Shown here: one piece after another, positions 1 through 12,158 of the stretch
Layout of the letters: each line of letters begins with the position of its first letter
How positions within the stretch are numbered: position 1 is the first letter of the stretch
Assembly (NCBI RefSeq): GCF_963855985.1
Contig: NC_087092.1
Location: forward strand, 11,346,001-11,410,000
Origin: Ostrinia nubilalis
Taxonomy: Eukaryota; Arthropoda; Insecta; Lepidoptera; Crambidae
DNA: 64,000 nucleotides
Direction of reading: 5' to 3'
Program-made: the position numbers and the translations under genes
Notes under the pieces: model-generated
The model's database searches: none
The model's input: only the letters and a program-made list of their open reading frames with translations
What the model was told of the DNA's origin: nothing

Positions 1-750
1 TTTAAGACGCTTTTGGGAGACTGGTGGCTTTATCCCGAGACCAAGTTCTCAACAGCGCCGGTGCACATCGCAGAAGGATGACCGTTTTTTCATGTCAACC
101 TCTCTATGAAATCGTCATTTGACTGGTGTCGACGTCCAGCAAGAGCTCAGAAATGTTCGTAGGATAGCTGTTAGCGAGTGGACAGTTCGTCTAAGATATG
201 AGCAATAAAATTTTACTCCAAAAAGGCCTGCCACAGGCTGGAAACTGACGGCAGGTCACCGACAAGCACGCTTTCAATTAGGTCGCACTCGGAAGGCGAG
301 TAATGGAGGCGAGTTTTGTTCTCCGATGAATGCAGAATGTTTTTGCTGTGCAGCAATCGAAGAGGTCGGGTCAATAGACGGCCTAGGGAGCGATTTGTGC
401 AGTGCTGGTTCGCTAAAACATTGGCTTATGGGGGTGGCTTGCTCGACTTCCCATCGAGATGTGTAGGAGCAAATTGAAAGCGTACTTATCGGTGACCTGC
501 CGTCAGTTTCAAGCCTGTGGCAGGCCTTTTTGGAGTCAAATTCTGTTGTTTATATCTTAGACAAACTGTCCACTTGCTAACAGCTATCCTACGAACATTT
601 CTGAGCTCTTGCTGGACGTCGATACCAGTCAAATGACGATTTCGTAGAGAAGTTGACATGAAAAAACGGTTTTCCCTCTGCGATGTGCACCGGCAATGTT
701 CAGAACTTGGTCTCGGGATAAAGCCACCGGTATCCTGAAAGCGCCTTCAA
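1..750. mobile_element. Tc1-like transposase fragment with inverted duplication of its N-terminal half
   Basis: Arms 1-~287 and ~468-750 are inverted copies separated by about 180 bases. On plus, the left arm and loop read as a degraded Tc1-family transposase: KRPATGWKLTAGHRQARFQL, then after a frameshift LFSDECRM and NRRPRERF, ending near AYGGG. On minus, the right arm reads RFQDTGGFIPRPS, STSLRNRHLTG, DVQQELRNVRRIAVSKWTV and LTPKRPATGLKLTAGHR, the same N-terminal region. No intact gene remains. The left end may continue beyond the window. Confidence 0.82.
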
Positions 751-3700
751 ACTTTCGAAACTCAGGACTGGCTTATGTGGAGCTGACGTGCGACAGCCCG
801 CTGGCTGAGCCCTTTTTGCAATAATGCAACGATTTGTGCTGCTTCTGAAGGTGTAGAATCCCAGGTAAAGTGTCAAAAGAAGCGGAGATGTGTATGGATC
901 AACGTGTGAAAGCAAAAATCTGAAAACACTTGCTTTTATGGGGGGTAAATAGGCCGCAACTCGCGACGTATCAAACAGTTGATACATGTCTTTTTCCTTA
1001 CTTCTTCACATCAGCCGGGATATCTTTTTAAATACTGGTGTGATTTAAATGAATTTGGTATCAATTTAAAGTTAAAAGTTTAATTTTTAAAATGGTGCTA
1101 CTTTTTTTGTTACTAACAAATTGGTTAGTACACAAGATCGCGTGGAAACAACTTCATGTAAGTGATTCCATACTTTTGCTCGCAAGTGTATATCTATCTG
1201 CTTTATTAATGAACAAAGACTTATATCAGGTTCTGTTGTGTTTTCAATTACCCTGAGCTCCAGCTGGATTTGAATTAAAAGCAAGATTGATAGCTTTGCC
1301 TTAATGCCTGATAGTGTCAGCTGCGTAGTTTCATAACATACACACATTCAGTAGCACCACTTATTTATTGCACACGGCTACGGTGATCCGACTTTGCTTC
1401 AGTGCGAAAACCTTTTCAACTTTCCACAGTTTTTTTATGCATGACAAGGCAGGTATTAGACCGCAATCGCACCTGGTGTTAAGTGAGATGCAGTCTAGAT
1501 GGTACGTAAAATATCTGCCCTGTAAGTGCCTATTCACTCTCGCCTTCAAAAGGCCCGGATTTAGTGTTCAGGAAAGGCAGCAGCAGGCAGCGAATTCCAG
1601 TCCCTAAGATATAAGAATCTTTCCTGTTTGTTGGCAAAGATACAAATCCTTAATATAACTAAAGTGTTAAATAACAACTTCTTTGAATGGGAAATAAATA
1701 GGTACTTAATTAATGCTTACAAACATAACAATATTCACAACTCCCAGTGTGATACCAAAGATACTAAGTGCAGATAGCCAGTAAGTACCAACCTACTCAC
1801 GGCTAAATCTTACGATTCTTTCTCTAGCAAAAGAAAAGTTATGGTAATCAGTGATTGTGAACTGTGTGTCAAGTTAGAAATTATACAAACTTATTCCCAT
1901 TTGATTTTTCAACTTCATATGCCATTTTGATGATTTATATTTTCGCTCGGTCCCTACTGTAGATGCCGTTCATTTATAAGCTAGTTAACAAAACAGTCTC
2001 CTGCTAATTGATTCTAAACTAGATTTGTACGTTCGTATTGGTTTTGTGAACGTGTTCATTTGGAGCAAAATGCTTTCATTTGCGTTGGTATTTAAAGTTT
2101 ACATTATAAGTTTACCTTATAATATAGTTTACTTACCTTTGTCCAGGTGAATTTACCTACTAAAATATATTTTTTTACTTTTCTATGTTTCACTTATAGG
2201 TGTTGTATGTAGTAGGTATGGGATCTCGGCTTTATTTTAATCATCATAAATAATATTCCGTTTCTAAATTGAGGTTTTAAGCTGAGCAAGCTCACTATCT
2301 AGTTATGTAAGAACTTTAACAGATTTTGGTTCCTGAATTGCTCTGAATTGAGAGTAAATCTTAGACTTTGAGCTAAATTAGTTGAGACATCTAAATGTTG
2401 AGGTAAGTATCAAATAAGTAAGTACCTTCTTACATTAATAGTGATGAATAGAGAGTAATACCGCAGGTAATAAAATACCCCAATTACTAGTACCTAATTT
2501 AATAGTGCCTGAAGCACTTTTTTCCCAGCGTTGTTGCTCATTTTCATTTGTGTTTTAAATACTAATTTTAATTTTTACAGCGCTTGTAGCAAGAAAGGCA
2601 GACCTAATTATTATTCTTGGCAAACGAATAAATTACCTGTAATATTTATTTTCTGTACGGGCAACGGAACGTTTCGTTTAGGTAAACAAACTTTAATAAC
2701 TCGTTCGTAGGTATACATTGCCTCTTCAATTAAATGCCTACAGTCAGGTAGAAAATATAAACAAAGGGAAATTGCTTGAGGAAAATTTCCCAAGCCTACC
2801 GGGAAATCGGAAAGGAACTGAGAAGGAAAATGAAATAAAATAGATAATGCGGGAATTTTGGGCGGGAGCAAGTTCTGTTTGGGCGGGGGCAAGTTCAGTT
2901 TGGGCGATCTGCATGTCTCAACTGTGTCGGGAACTTGTATTTTCGCCTGCGAACTTTCCATGCCAAATATGTGTTCGGCCTTAGTTTGGGTTCGTACGGA
3001 AATACAGGGTGGATTGTTTTCTCATTCTTCGTTGCTGTTCGCATGTGTTATTTTTCGACGTACAATTTTGAAATATTTTCCATAGAATCTGTGATAGGAT
3101 ATAATGATAGGAAATTAATTAAATCTGATGTGATATCATAGGATAGTGTGTGGGTACAATAATATTAAGTAGGTATGGAATAACTCTGCATAACATCAAT
3201 CATTCAACCAATTACTGACCACTGCGGGACGGACGTAAACCTCATAAAGGAGCACATTGTTTATGTAAGTACGTCGAGCATGTTTACTGCCTTTTAATTT
3301 GAAAATAATACAGTAGTGAAAATCGGCGTCACCCTGTATATACCTAGTGCTTTATTTACATGCTCACTGAAATGAAGCCTGCATTCCTAGCCCGAGAGCT
3401 TGCCAGCTCTGCAGTCTCTAACGGACAGCGCCTCAGTCACTAAGAGCACTTTGCAGATGTTTAAACACTTCTATACTATATATAGACAGACCTACCTATC
3501 TACATTTAATGCATAACATTATTGTAACAAATTATGTTGAAACTAGAAGTACCGCCAAACAAATTTCTTTTCTGCTCAATCCAAAGGTAAACTGGTTGAA
3601 AATCCTTTAGTGCATTAAGTTCGCCTTATGTACTGTTTTGGCATTAAAGTTTAAAAAAACCCCTATTAAAATAAAGCCAATACCTACCTACCAGCGGGCT

Positions 3701-4271
3701 GTTTCACCAAAACCGAAAAAACTGTTCTGTTTTCGTGCCATTTTTCAAAACCGGTTTGCAGATTTGGCAAAACCAAGTTTTCGGTTTTTTCGATTTTGAG
3801 TCATTAAACGTCCATTCATCCATAGGTACCTCTTCACGCTTAAACTGCTGAACCGATATAGATGAAATTTGGTTTATAGATAGTGAGATTAGTCAGAAAA
3901 GGTTTTATAAAATCTCTGCGGTTTTGTGAGCCCTAGCTGCTAGCTAAGACTATTGTTTAAATGGTGGTACCAGTAGCCAGCGGTGCTTTGCGTCGCTCGC
4001 AGTCAGCAAATACTCGCAGTGCATTCTGTGTGTTTGTTTGTTCGACACACACTCACATGGATAAGAGCATTATAGGATTTGTGCAGCTGTTGACTTTTGT
4101 ATTACTGTTTTACATTCGACAGATTATAGGATTAACATTTGTAGGCTGTTTTTTTGACGGGGTGAAAATGCTTTGCGCACCTTCACCACTGCCGGGGGCC
4201 TCCCGGCGCCCTGAAAAAGACCCACTAAAACCTCCGCGGCGTTCCGTCATCGCCCGAGTATCCGGCCGTAG
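751..4271. other. AT-rich DNA without a recognised gene
   Basis: Only short open frames without recognisable domains. 2855-2905 has a short G-rich duplication (GGGCGGG-AGCAAGTT). 3820-3940 holds a phrase typical of lepidopteran interspersed repeats (start near CTCTTCACGCTTAAACTGC) but no boundaries. Confidence 0.5.
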
Positions 4272-4351
4272 CCTCTTACTTTAACCGTAATTATAACGAT
4301 AACTGGTGTTTTTTGTTGGTTAAAGTTAAAGTAAGATGGTGCAACCCAGCC
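4272..4351. mobile_element. Harbinger-like short element, copy 1 (5'-damaged)
   Basis: The right terminal repeat GTTAAAGTAAGATGGTGCAA-CCCAGCC is followed by TTA. The left end is degraded. Same family as 15303-15420, 19382-19500, 42615-42732 and 56999-57073. Confidence 0.65.
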
Positions 4352-5048
4352 TTAGTGATAATTTAATCAAAGGAAGCCAAATAAAGCAATTATCTGTTGC
4401 TTTGATTAAGGATCAATTACAAAGCGAAACTTAATTTTCTGATATTAGTTTACTCAAAATTCGTGGACCGAAAACAGCGAGTAGAGTTGGTACAGTCCAT
4501 CTCAAAAAAATAATAAAATACCTAATGTTGCAATCAATGTTAAGATAATATGGGCTTCTATAGTAACTTATTTCGAAACTTAAAGCACATTCATATAGGT
4601 ATACCTCTATGTACCTAGATAGATACAACACAAGACAAAAAAATAAATGTACAAGAACCTTGTAGATTGTAGTAAACATGCTTACTAATAAAAATTACAC
4701 AATCATTTTAACGTGAAGTTTAGTATGTAAATGTCATTTTAAACAAGCGTGTAACTTTTTATTATTAAAGGCACAAAGGGATGATCTATGTAGTCGACTG
4801 TACAGGCATGAAGCTACTCCGTTCTACTTGAGTCCCTAGGGATTTCATGCATGTCCTGTTTGCCATTTGACATAGGTACAATACAACATACAAATGCGGT
4901 ACGTGACGACAATAATACGAAGTTCCGTGAATATGACACACTTGAATATTACAGTGGCGTTGGGCCCTAATGGAATTTATAGTCCCATAAATCTAGGCTG
5001 ACGTTATCTAGTAAGTAGTTCTGTGGAAGACTTCGTTTATTCCCTTCG
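4352..5048. other. No gene seen
   Basis: AT-rich. 4748-4772 resembles the right end of the element at 20161-20418 (GTGTAACTTTTTATTATTAA). Confidence 0.45.
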
Positions 5049-5263
5049 CTATACTCGGCCCAAAGACTCGTGGCAGGCGGTGTCATAATAAAACAGTGCA
5101 TATCACGTTTTCTCTCGCACTCGCACTGGGGGTGACGTCACACAGAGGCAGGCATAGCGTTGATTATAATACGTGATAATTAATAAAATATTGGCGAGCG
5201 TGCATCACTGTTTCAAAAATTACTTATGGCCCTGCCTGCCACGAGCCTTTGGGCCGAGTATAG
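5049..5263. mobile_element. 215-bp element with ~33-bp terminal inverted repeats
   Basis: The ends CTATACTCGGCCCAAAG-x-CTCGTGGCAGGC are inverted at 5049-5081 and 5231-5263 with one mismatch. Non-coding. The TA at each end fits Tc1/mariner-type insertion, but class is not shown. Confidence 0.8.
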
Positions 5264-6670
5264 TCGCGGTAAATCGCGATCGTGTTAGCCTCCCGAAATG
5301 CGTTGGCTTCAAATGCAATGTAGGATAGAATTACCGGTTTTTGCCATCTTTACACCGTTTTCGGCCACTCTAAATCATTTAACTGTTATGCTCTTAAAGC
5401 AAAATGAAATTAAAAATAATATTATGTAATTAATAGATCTTCAGTTTTAACTATTTATGAAATCATTTTTAATTTTACGGTATTTTTGACACTCATTTTA
5501 ATGTTGTAGCCAAAATAAACACAGTGGCCACAAACGGGGTCTCTATACATACTTTAGACATCGTAACTTTATTACAGTTTCTATTTTGTGATAAATTCGA
5601 TACGTCTCTATGTTAGGTGTGACTTCTTTCTATGTTCTGTGGGTGTGACATTAATGCAAGTATACCTTTTTGATACGATGTGTGAATTTGAGTAAAATTG
5701 TGATAAATTTCATTCGTAAGGACATTTTTTAAAAGTACCTAAGCAATTAACGATATTTTATAAAATACCATTTTTTTTCTTTACAAGGATAAAATTAGAT
5801 TTACCTAATAAGAATAACCATACGTGTAGCAAGGGTTTTCCCCAAGATGTATTTAAATTAAAGCAGCAATTTTGATTTATGGAACTTCGTATTGCAACGA
5901 ACGTTAGCTAAAGCAAACGCATTTGTATGTACGTCGACTGCGGCTATAATTCAAACTTAACCCTTTGTCTGAAACTTGTTCTACTTGCTTTATTAGTATT
6001 ACCTACATTTGGATTCTGGTCCATAGTAAATATAGATAAGTAGGGCAACTTCATGGAACTGTACGGTTATTTTGGTATTCTGAACTAAAAACAAGGCTTA
6101 TGTGTGCAAAGTACATAAAAGGGCGTGCAGTAGGCTAAAAGGTATACCCGTAAAAAATACCCCTGTAATTTTATAAGGTTGACACCATACGTTGCTGTAG
6201 CTCTAGTGTTACAAGTGCAATTAACCGAAATAACACTAAATCTCAACCACAAATCATTATTCATTTTTATTTTTATTTCAATTTCAATTTTTTGCACGTT
6301 TTGCACACATGCTGTTTACCTGTTTAGAATTATTTTGTTTTAGTTGGGTTTGGTCCTTTTAAAGTTAATTTGTCTTATTTGTTTGGAAATTAATACGTAT
6401 TTATTTTTACTATGCAAATTCATCGTGGAGCATGTTGCAATCAAAACATAGTATTGTTACTTCTCTTGCAATAGAGTCAGTTCTTAGCCTGAAGCAAATT
6501 TATGTAAGACGATGTTACAATCTTACAATGTCTCTATTCTCTTCGTTTATTGTTAAAATAAAATCTGTATTTATATCTGGGTGGACATATCTAATACAGG
6601 TTGCTGTTCTTTTAATACAAGTTGTTACTTTCTTACTTTCTATATCTATGTAGTTTCTCTCTCTATTGAA
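5264..6670. other. No gene seen
   Basis: AT-rich, short chance ORFs only. Confidence 0.45.
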
Positions 6671-6751
6671 GCGACGATAGCCGAACTGTGAAGGTGTTGG
6701 ACTGGCCGACTCGTGATCCGAGGAACGCGAGTTCGATCCCTGCCGCCACCA
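6671..6751 (+). mobile_element. tRNA-derived SINE head
   Basis: 81 bases with an A-box-like TAGCCGAACTGTGAAGG, a B box GAGTTCGATCCC and a terminal CCACCA. The acceptor stem pairs poorly, so it is not a functional tRNA. The downstream body (to about 6850) shows no clear boundary. Confidence 0.6.
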
Positions 6752-7349
6752 TTGAAGTAATATTACTACGTAGTACATTATAACTCAATGGCCGCCACTC
6801 GACTAATGTAATGAACCCATTCGTAACACAAGCATATTCAACTAACAAGGGGTTAATACAAATACAAATAATTTATTGAATTTAAAACATACATTAACAT
6901 TTACACTTGTATACCTTAACTAATACAGAAACAAAAAACAAACGGTGATCATTTTTGCTGACTACCATCAACACCGACAATATCACTCGTACGTCCATTC
7001 AACTATTGGTAATTTATTTACTTTTTAAAAAGAACAAGTGTAAGAAATATTGATCAACAATATTGTTTACCAAAGTGTCTACTCGAGAACAAAGGTTGAT
7101 TAAAAACTTAGAAGAGCTGGTACAGCACAATCAGTTGCATTGTCTTTTAAATTATGCATGCGAGCACTTCCCCAGTGACTCGGTTACAGATAGAAATTAA
7201 TACCGGTGACAATTACAAGCTTTGGCTCTGCAGTCCTTTGTCCGCAAACTCGGAATACATTCCCTCATTAGGACGAATCCGGGTGATGAATATTGTATGC
7301 GGACGATATTGCATAATGTCGGACTCGGCGGTCTCAGTTTACACTGTCT

Positions 7350-7362
7350 AAACTCTATTTCT
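7350..7362 (+). repeat. 5' target-site duplication of the LINE
   Basis: AAACTCTATTTCT here recurs directly after the poly(A) tract (ending 10165). The first LINE base is therefore about 7363. Confidence 0.85.
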
Positions 7363-10006
7363 GATCGCTGACCGCGACAGAGCCAGACGTCAATACTCGG
7401 ACGCTTTTTGTGCCGCCTCGACAGCTCATTTTCGTGAGTTCTGCGGCAGACAGAAGAAAGAAGACGTCTGGTCTGTCACGAATAGAATAATCAAAACACG
7501 ACCACTCGTCCAACCACCGTCTACTTTGAAATTGGATGACGGAACTTACACCAGTGGTACTGAAGACACAGCACAGGCGCTCCTTGATCAGTTCTACCCT
7601 GATGACACTACTGACTATACTCCAGAACAGATGTCCGCCAGAACATTTATGAGATCCACACCTGACACCCCACTGGAACCCTCATTCACGTACATAGAAA
7701 TCAAGGAAGGTCTGCAGGGTATGAATCATAAGCGTGCGCCTGGTTTAGACCATCTTACCTCTGACATCTGCCTCCAGGTTGCTCACTGGTTCCCTGCGGA
7801 GGTTTGCGGTCTGATGAACTGCTGCCTGCGTCTACAACACTTTCCTACTACGTGGAAACGCGCAACTGCCAAAATTATTCCCAAACCTGGCAAACCCAAC
7901 TACGATAAACTTTCATGCTTCCGTCCGATTGGACTGATAAATGTCTTTGGCAAACTATTGGAGCGACTTATCACGAACAGGCTCAACCACCACCTGGAGC
8001 ACACGAATAACAGCCCGTCTAACCAATATGGATTCAAAAATCAAAGATCGACTGTCGTTGCTATAAACAATGCCCTCAATGTAATCAACACCGCCAAAAA
8101 CAGGGGCGAGCAGGTGCTCGGGGTCTCATTGGACATCAAGGCTGCTTTTGATCGAGCTTGGTGGCCGGCTATATTTCGGAGACTTCGGGAAACTGAGTGT
8201 CCCAGCAACCTATATAACATCTTACTTGATTACATTGAGGAGCGAAAAGTCAGCATACAATTTTCTGACTGCCAAGTCAGTAAAACCATGTCCAGGGGAT
8301 GCATCCAGGGGTCGGTGATTGGTCCCACGTTGTGGAACCTCTTACTGGACCAACTCCTTTTAACATCCCTCCCGGAGGGATGCCATATCCAGGCGTATGC
8401 TGACGATATTCTCCTGATTGCCCACTCTAAATGTCGTAATACTCTGGAGACTATAGTCAACCGTGCATTAGACCAAATTACTTGCTGGGGCGAAAGCGTC
8501 AAGCTGGAGTTTGGCCAAGACAAAACCCAAACCATCGCCTTCACCAAAAAAGCCACCAAATGTAGATTACTGATGAAGGGTCGCCGACTCACTTTCACTG
8601 ACCACATCAAGTACTTAGGCATCATAATCGACAAGCGTCTCACCTTTTCCAAGCACGTCGATTACATCATTGACAAGGTGAAGGCCCTCTATAGCAAACT
8701 GTGCCTATTTATTCGACCAACTTGGGGCGTCCACCCAGACAACGTTCGGACCATCTACGAACATGTCATAGAGCCCATAATTTGTTACGGGGCAGGCATC
8801 TGGTCCCCCGCCATTAGACGCAAATATATCGTCCAGCGTCTCCTCTCCGTTCAAAGGCTGTTCGCTATTAAAATAATTCGAGGTTTCAGAACTGTCAGCA
8901 CCGCTACAGCAATATCCCTTGCGCAGCTTACCCCGCTTCCAGCCAAAGTCGCCATGGTTGCCGATGTTGAAACCTCAAAGCTCTCTGGAGTTACTTCCTT
9001 TCTGTCCCATGACATCTATCTCGAGAGTCCATGTCCTCCGTCCAAATTACTCCACCCGTCTGAGAGAATCGGCATACGGTTTGAAGAAATTACTTCTACA
9101 TCCGAGCTGACTCAAGCGGGCGCCAATCACGCCTGGCTTATATTTACGGACGGAAGCAAAATGGACGATCGTGTCGGAGCCGCCTTTGTCATCAAGGATT
9201 CCGCCAACACCCAACCAACAGTCGTTCAGAAGTTCAAGCTTCATGACCACTGTTCGGTATTTCAGGCGGAAATGCTTGCAATACAAATGGCCTGCAAACA
9301 CATTGTTGACCACCATCTCTCGGACGTACTAATTCTTTCCGACAGCAAGTCTGGCCTTACAGAGCTGCAAAATGGCAGCAGTCACAACCAATTTGCTGTC
9401 AGAATACACAAAAGTCTACACCAAGCCCGTTCATCTGGCCAAACCGTCGAATTCGCGTGGATTAAGGCCCACGCTGGATTCGACGGCAATGAGGAAGCAG
9501 ATTCGGCAGCTAAGGCCGCTGGAAGACTGCAAAAAACACCTGACTTTCAAGCAGTACCCATCAGCCTCGTAAAACACCAAAACAGACAAAAATGCAAAGA
9601 GTCGGCTGAAACTTTATATATGGACCCGAACACCTGTGTCCATACCCGATCTCTCCTGCCAACTTTTGACACCTTGCAGCAGTTCTTAAAGATCATTCGG
9701 CCGGACTTTGCCATTACCCAATTGCTAACCAACCATGGTTACCACAAGGCATACCTAAACCGTTTCCATATCGTCGCAGATGACCGCTGTCCCTGCGACG
9801 ACCAAACCCCGCAAACCTGGGAACACCTACTTACTCAGTGCCCTAGATTCACCACACAAAGATTCGCACATGAAACCACTTCCCGTTTGTTAAGAATAAA
9901 CCCCTATAATCTCGAAGAAATTACCAGTAAAGAAGACACAACAAAAAGCTTTAAAGTCTACGTATCATACATTGTTAGCAGTCTAAAAGATTTTAACAAA
10001 ACTTAA
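7363..10006 (+). CDS. LINE ORF2: reverse transcriptase, RNase H, C-terminal Zn-knuckle (5' truncated)
   Basis: Copies element RNA into DNA at a nicked target. The frame is open from 7355 (after TAA) to TAA at 10004; there is no authentic start because the element is truncated. Counting residue 1 at 7526: RT motifs HKRAPGLD, KIIPKPGKP, FRPIGL, QYGFKNQRST, VSLDIKAAFDRAW (from 200), RGCIQGSVIGP and the catalytic YADD at 291-294. RNase H follows with FTDGSK (Asp542), QAEMLAI, LSDSKSG and KAHAGFDGNEEAD. Then a C-terminal Cys/His cluster CPCDDQTPQTWEHLLTQCPR. No internal stop or frameshift is seen over about 880 codons. No endonuclease domain is present. Confidence 0.95.
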
Positions 10007-10037
10007 ACAATTATGCATTTATAATATCAATCACTGC

Positions 10038-10074
10038 CTTGCAATTGGAGTACTCCACTAGCTCCAATTGCAAG
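10038..10074 (+). other. Stem-loop in LINE 3' UTR
   Basis: CTTGCAATTGGAG pairs perfectly with CTCCAATTGCAAG around an 11-base loop, 24 bases before the poly(A). The position suits an RT recognition structure; this role is inferred. Confidence 0.6.
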
Positions 10075-10097
10075 TGCATTCCAATAGCACTTACTTA

Positions 10098-10155
<58 letters not shown>
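10098..10155 (+). repeat. Poly(A) tract of the LINE
   Basis: About 57-58 uninterrupted A's ending at the target-site duplication. Confidence 0.95.
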
Positions 10156-10159
<4 letters not shown>

Positions 10160-10165
10160 ATTTCT

Positions 10166-10530
10166 CAACCAGTGGTCCATTAGTTGGGTTTTTTGTAGAT
10201 CCTGGATACACAGGAGTTGCAGCGGTGGTATAACCAGTAGTTCACGGACCACACCAGTCCGCATGAACTAAAATATGGTCCATAAACGTTTTAAAATTTC
10301 GTGAGCGTGCTTTTGAGAGGGTTTATGTAATGTAGTCCTAGGATTACCGAACTTGTACAGAAGAATATGATACTTAATTGATGTGGTATTCGGTTTTCAA
10401 ATTGAATATGTCTTCTTTTTTATATTACTTTTTTATGGTTTTTGGTTTAAGTTTAGGACTTTTTTTTAATATTCCCTGCTAATAATAAAATCAAAGGGAT
10501 CCCTAGTCCAGAAAAGGTTGGGAACCACTA
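10166..10530. mobile_element. Probable hAT-like remnant split by the LINE at its left edge
   Basis: The right end reads, reversed, AGTGGTTCCCAACCTTTTCT, a Charlie/hAT-style terminus. The left side has TTCTCAACCAGTGGTCC right after the LINE's duplicated target. No transposase is readable. Left boundary and target duplication are not certain. Confidence 0.45.
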
Positions 10531-11435
10531 ACCAAAGTAAACCACACTGTCTACTGTGTATGAATTATGTCTAAAGTCTAGTCTTAAGACTTGCACTGCA
10601 GGATTAGCCAGACAATCAACTGCAAACAAACTGTCAGCTATAGGATGATTTAATCCAAGGCTTAGACTAATCCTAGACTGTGTTGCGGTCTGTAAGGCAC
10701 GTATATTTAAAATAGCAGTATAGCTAATTAATTAAAAGAAAAAGCTACTTAATTACAGGTGAACTGTCTTAAAAAATACAGTCAGTTAGGGATTTTCACA
10801 AAAAAATTAAGTAGCCCCAAACCATTTCTGCCTCGTCGAAAATAAGTCTCCTCACCACGTTTAACAAAAACACATTTTATTAAATATCATAATTAAAGCC
10901 TCAATTTTATTTACAATCGCCTTAGATTAAATGACAGGAAATCTACTAAAAAGTAATTATTTATTCTTCAGATGCAAAATAATTTAACATTAAAACTACC
11001 GCAGTCAGTTGGCATGCTCTATTTTGTCACCTAGAGAGAAATGCGCGCACTTTGTGCAAAAAGTTTCAAAACCAAAAGTTAGGAAAACGGAGACAAATTT
11101 GCATAGTCACCCCCGCGGGAATCGAGCGCAGGACGTTTTTGCCTTTAAACATTCACACGAAAACATTTTCAGGTTAACTGTGTGATTAAAACCAGTTAAA
11201 ATTTATAGTATACGGCAATTTTTGGTCATAAGATTATTCAGACATGTCCTATTTGCTTATGTGTTTTGGGATCAAAATATTATGCGACATCTTTCTGAAA
11301 CGGTAGCCTTTAAAAAAGAAATTGCAACAACGCAGTTGATATTGGGAAAGCAATAAGGGTTAAGATATGGGGTGTAGTTAAGGTAAAATATGTAGTTATA
11401 AATATTTTTAAAAGATCTGATCCATAGGTTCATGT
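10531..11435. other. No gene seen; small SINE piece
   Basis: AT-rich. 11105-11136 read on minus as a B-box-like GCTCGATTCCCGCGGGGGT, a probable tRNA-derived SINE scrap. Confidence 0.4.
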
Positions 11436-11520
11436 CTGGAAATACTTTTCAGTAGTTTCCTTGGGGGAGGCCTTTGTCCAGCAGTGTCATTAATTTGGCT
11501 GAAACGAACGAACGAATGAA
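11436..11520 (+). mobile_element. RTE-type LINE 3' end, fragment
   Basis: Contains TTGGGGGAGGCCTTTGTCCA (codons LGEAFVQQ) followed by an imperfect GAACGAAC repeat tail. Same 3' end type as 13327-13436. Confidence 0.65.
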
Positions 11521-11900
11521 CTATGAAATCGTCGCGTCTCGGGTCGATAAGTAACCAACATTAAAGTCAAAGCTAATCATAATTAACCAATCGTTGACCC
11601 CAATGATCAATCGTCTCCATCAGAAATTTAATCTGGTGTATTTCGAATGGCCTCTAAAAAATTAAAAGCACAGCCTGGGAGCTTAATTAAAGCATTTCTC
11701 TCACGTCTGCCACAATTTATTTTCTTAGCTAATATCATTCGCGCCATTCTTCCGTTCATAATGTTTTCATTTCCTTGTGCAATAAAGCTACACTTTCAAT
11801 CCTTTTAAAATATGGGCTATTCGCAAAGACAATATAAATTAAAAGCAGCTACCTCATTTTAGATTTTTTATTTAAATTACCTTCCTGTTAAAGGATTAAA

Positions 11901-11936
11901 AGTAAAACAAGAATACCAATGTATTCTTGTTTTACT
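11901..11936. repeat. Perfect 16-bp inverted repeat
   Basis: AGTAAAACAAGAATAC and its exact complement flank a 4-base loop. No protein or element is evident. Confidence 0.7.
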
Positions 11937-12005
11937 GTATTCCAATGAATAATAAAATAAAAGACGGTAAAGTATCCAATCGTACAATTTGTCGACTACA
12001 ACTAC

Positions 12006-12158
12006 TTACGCCCGTATTGACAAACATTACTATGAGGTCTCACAGTGCGCGTAGACGCACAGGGTCACACACGAACCAATCACAGAGCTCTGTTCAACGC
12101 TGTGCGTTCGATTTTCTGCTTCACTTAAACAAGCATCGTTTGTGAATTACGGGCGTTA
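12006..12158. mobile_element. Inverted-repeat element with CGCCCGTA ends, copy 1
   Basis: CGCCCGTATT at the left and AATTACGGGCG at the right are flanked by TTA on both sides (12006-12008, 12156-12158), as for PIF/Harbinger-type elements. A reversed copy is at 40974-41120. Confidence 0.75.

Larger units (their letters stand above)
7363..10155 (+). mobile_element. 5'-truncated non-LTR retrotransposon (LINE)
   Basis: The unit consists of the 3' part of ORF2 (to 10006), a 91-base 3' UTR with a perfect stem-loop, and about 58 A's, bounded by a 13-bp target-site duplication. The 5' end, including the AP endonuclease, is missing, as expected for incomplete reverse transcription. The long open frame and long pure A-tract point to a young insertion. 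RNase H after the RT suggests the I/LOA/R1 side of the Jockey-like LINEs; the clade needs a tree. Confidence 0.93.

Noticed and set aside
6671..6751. Candidate tRNA gene
   Set aside because: A and B boxes and CCA are present, but the acceptor stem pairs poorly and CCA is genomically encoded, as in a SINE.
8230..8652. 140-codon minus-strand frame
   Set aside because: It lies opposite the conserved RT motifs of the LINE and matches no family; a shadow frame.
10039..10271. Frames with long poly-Lys
   Set aside because: They are translations of the LINE poly(A) tract.
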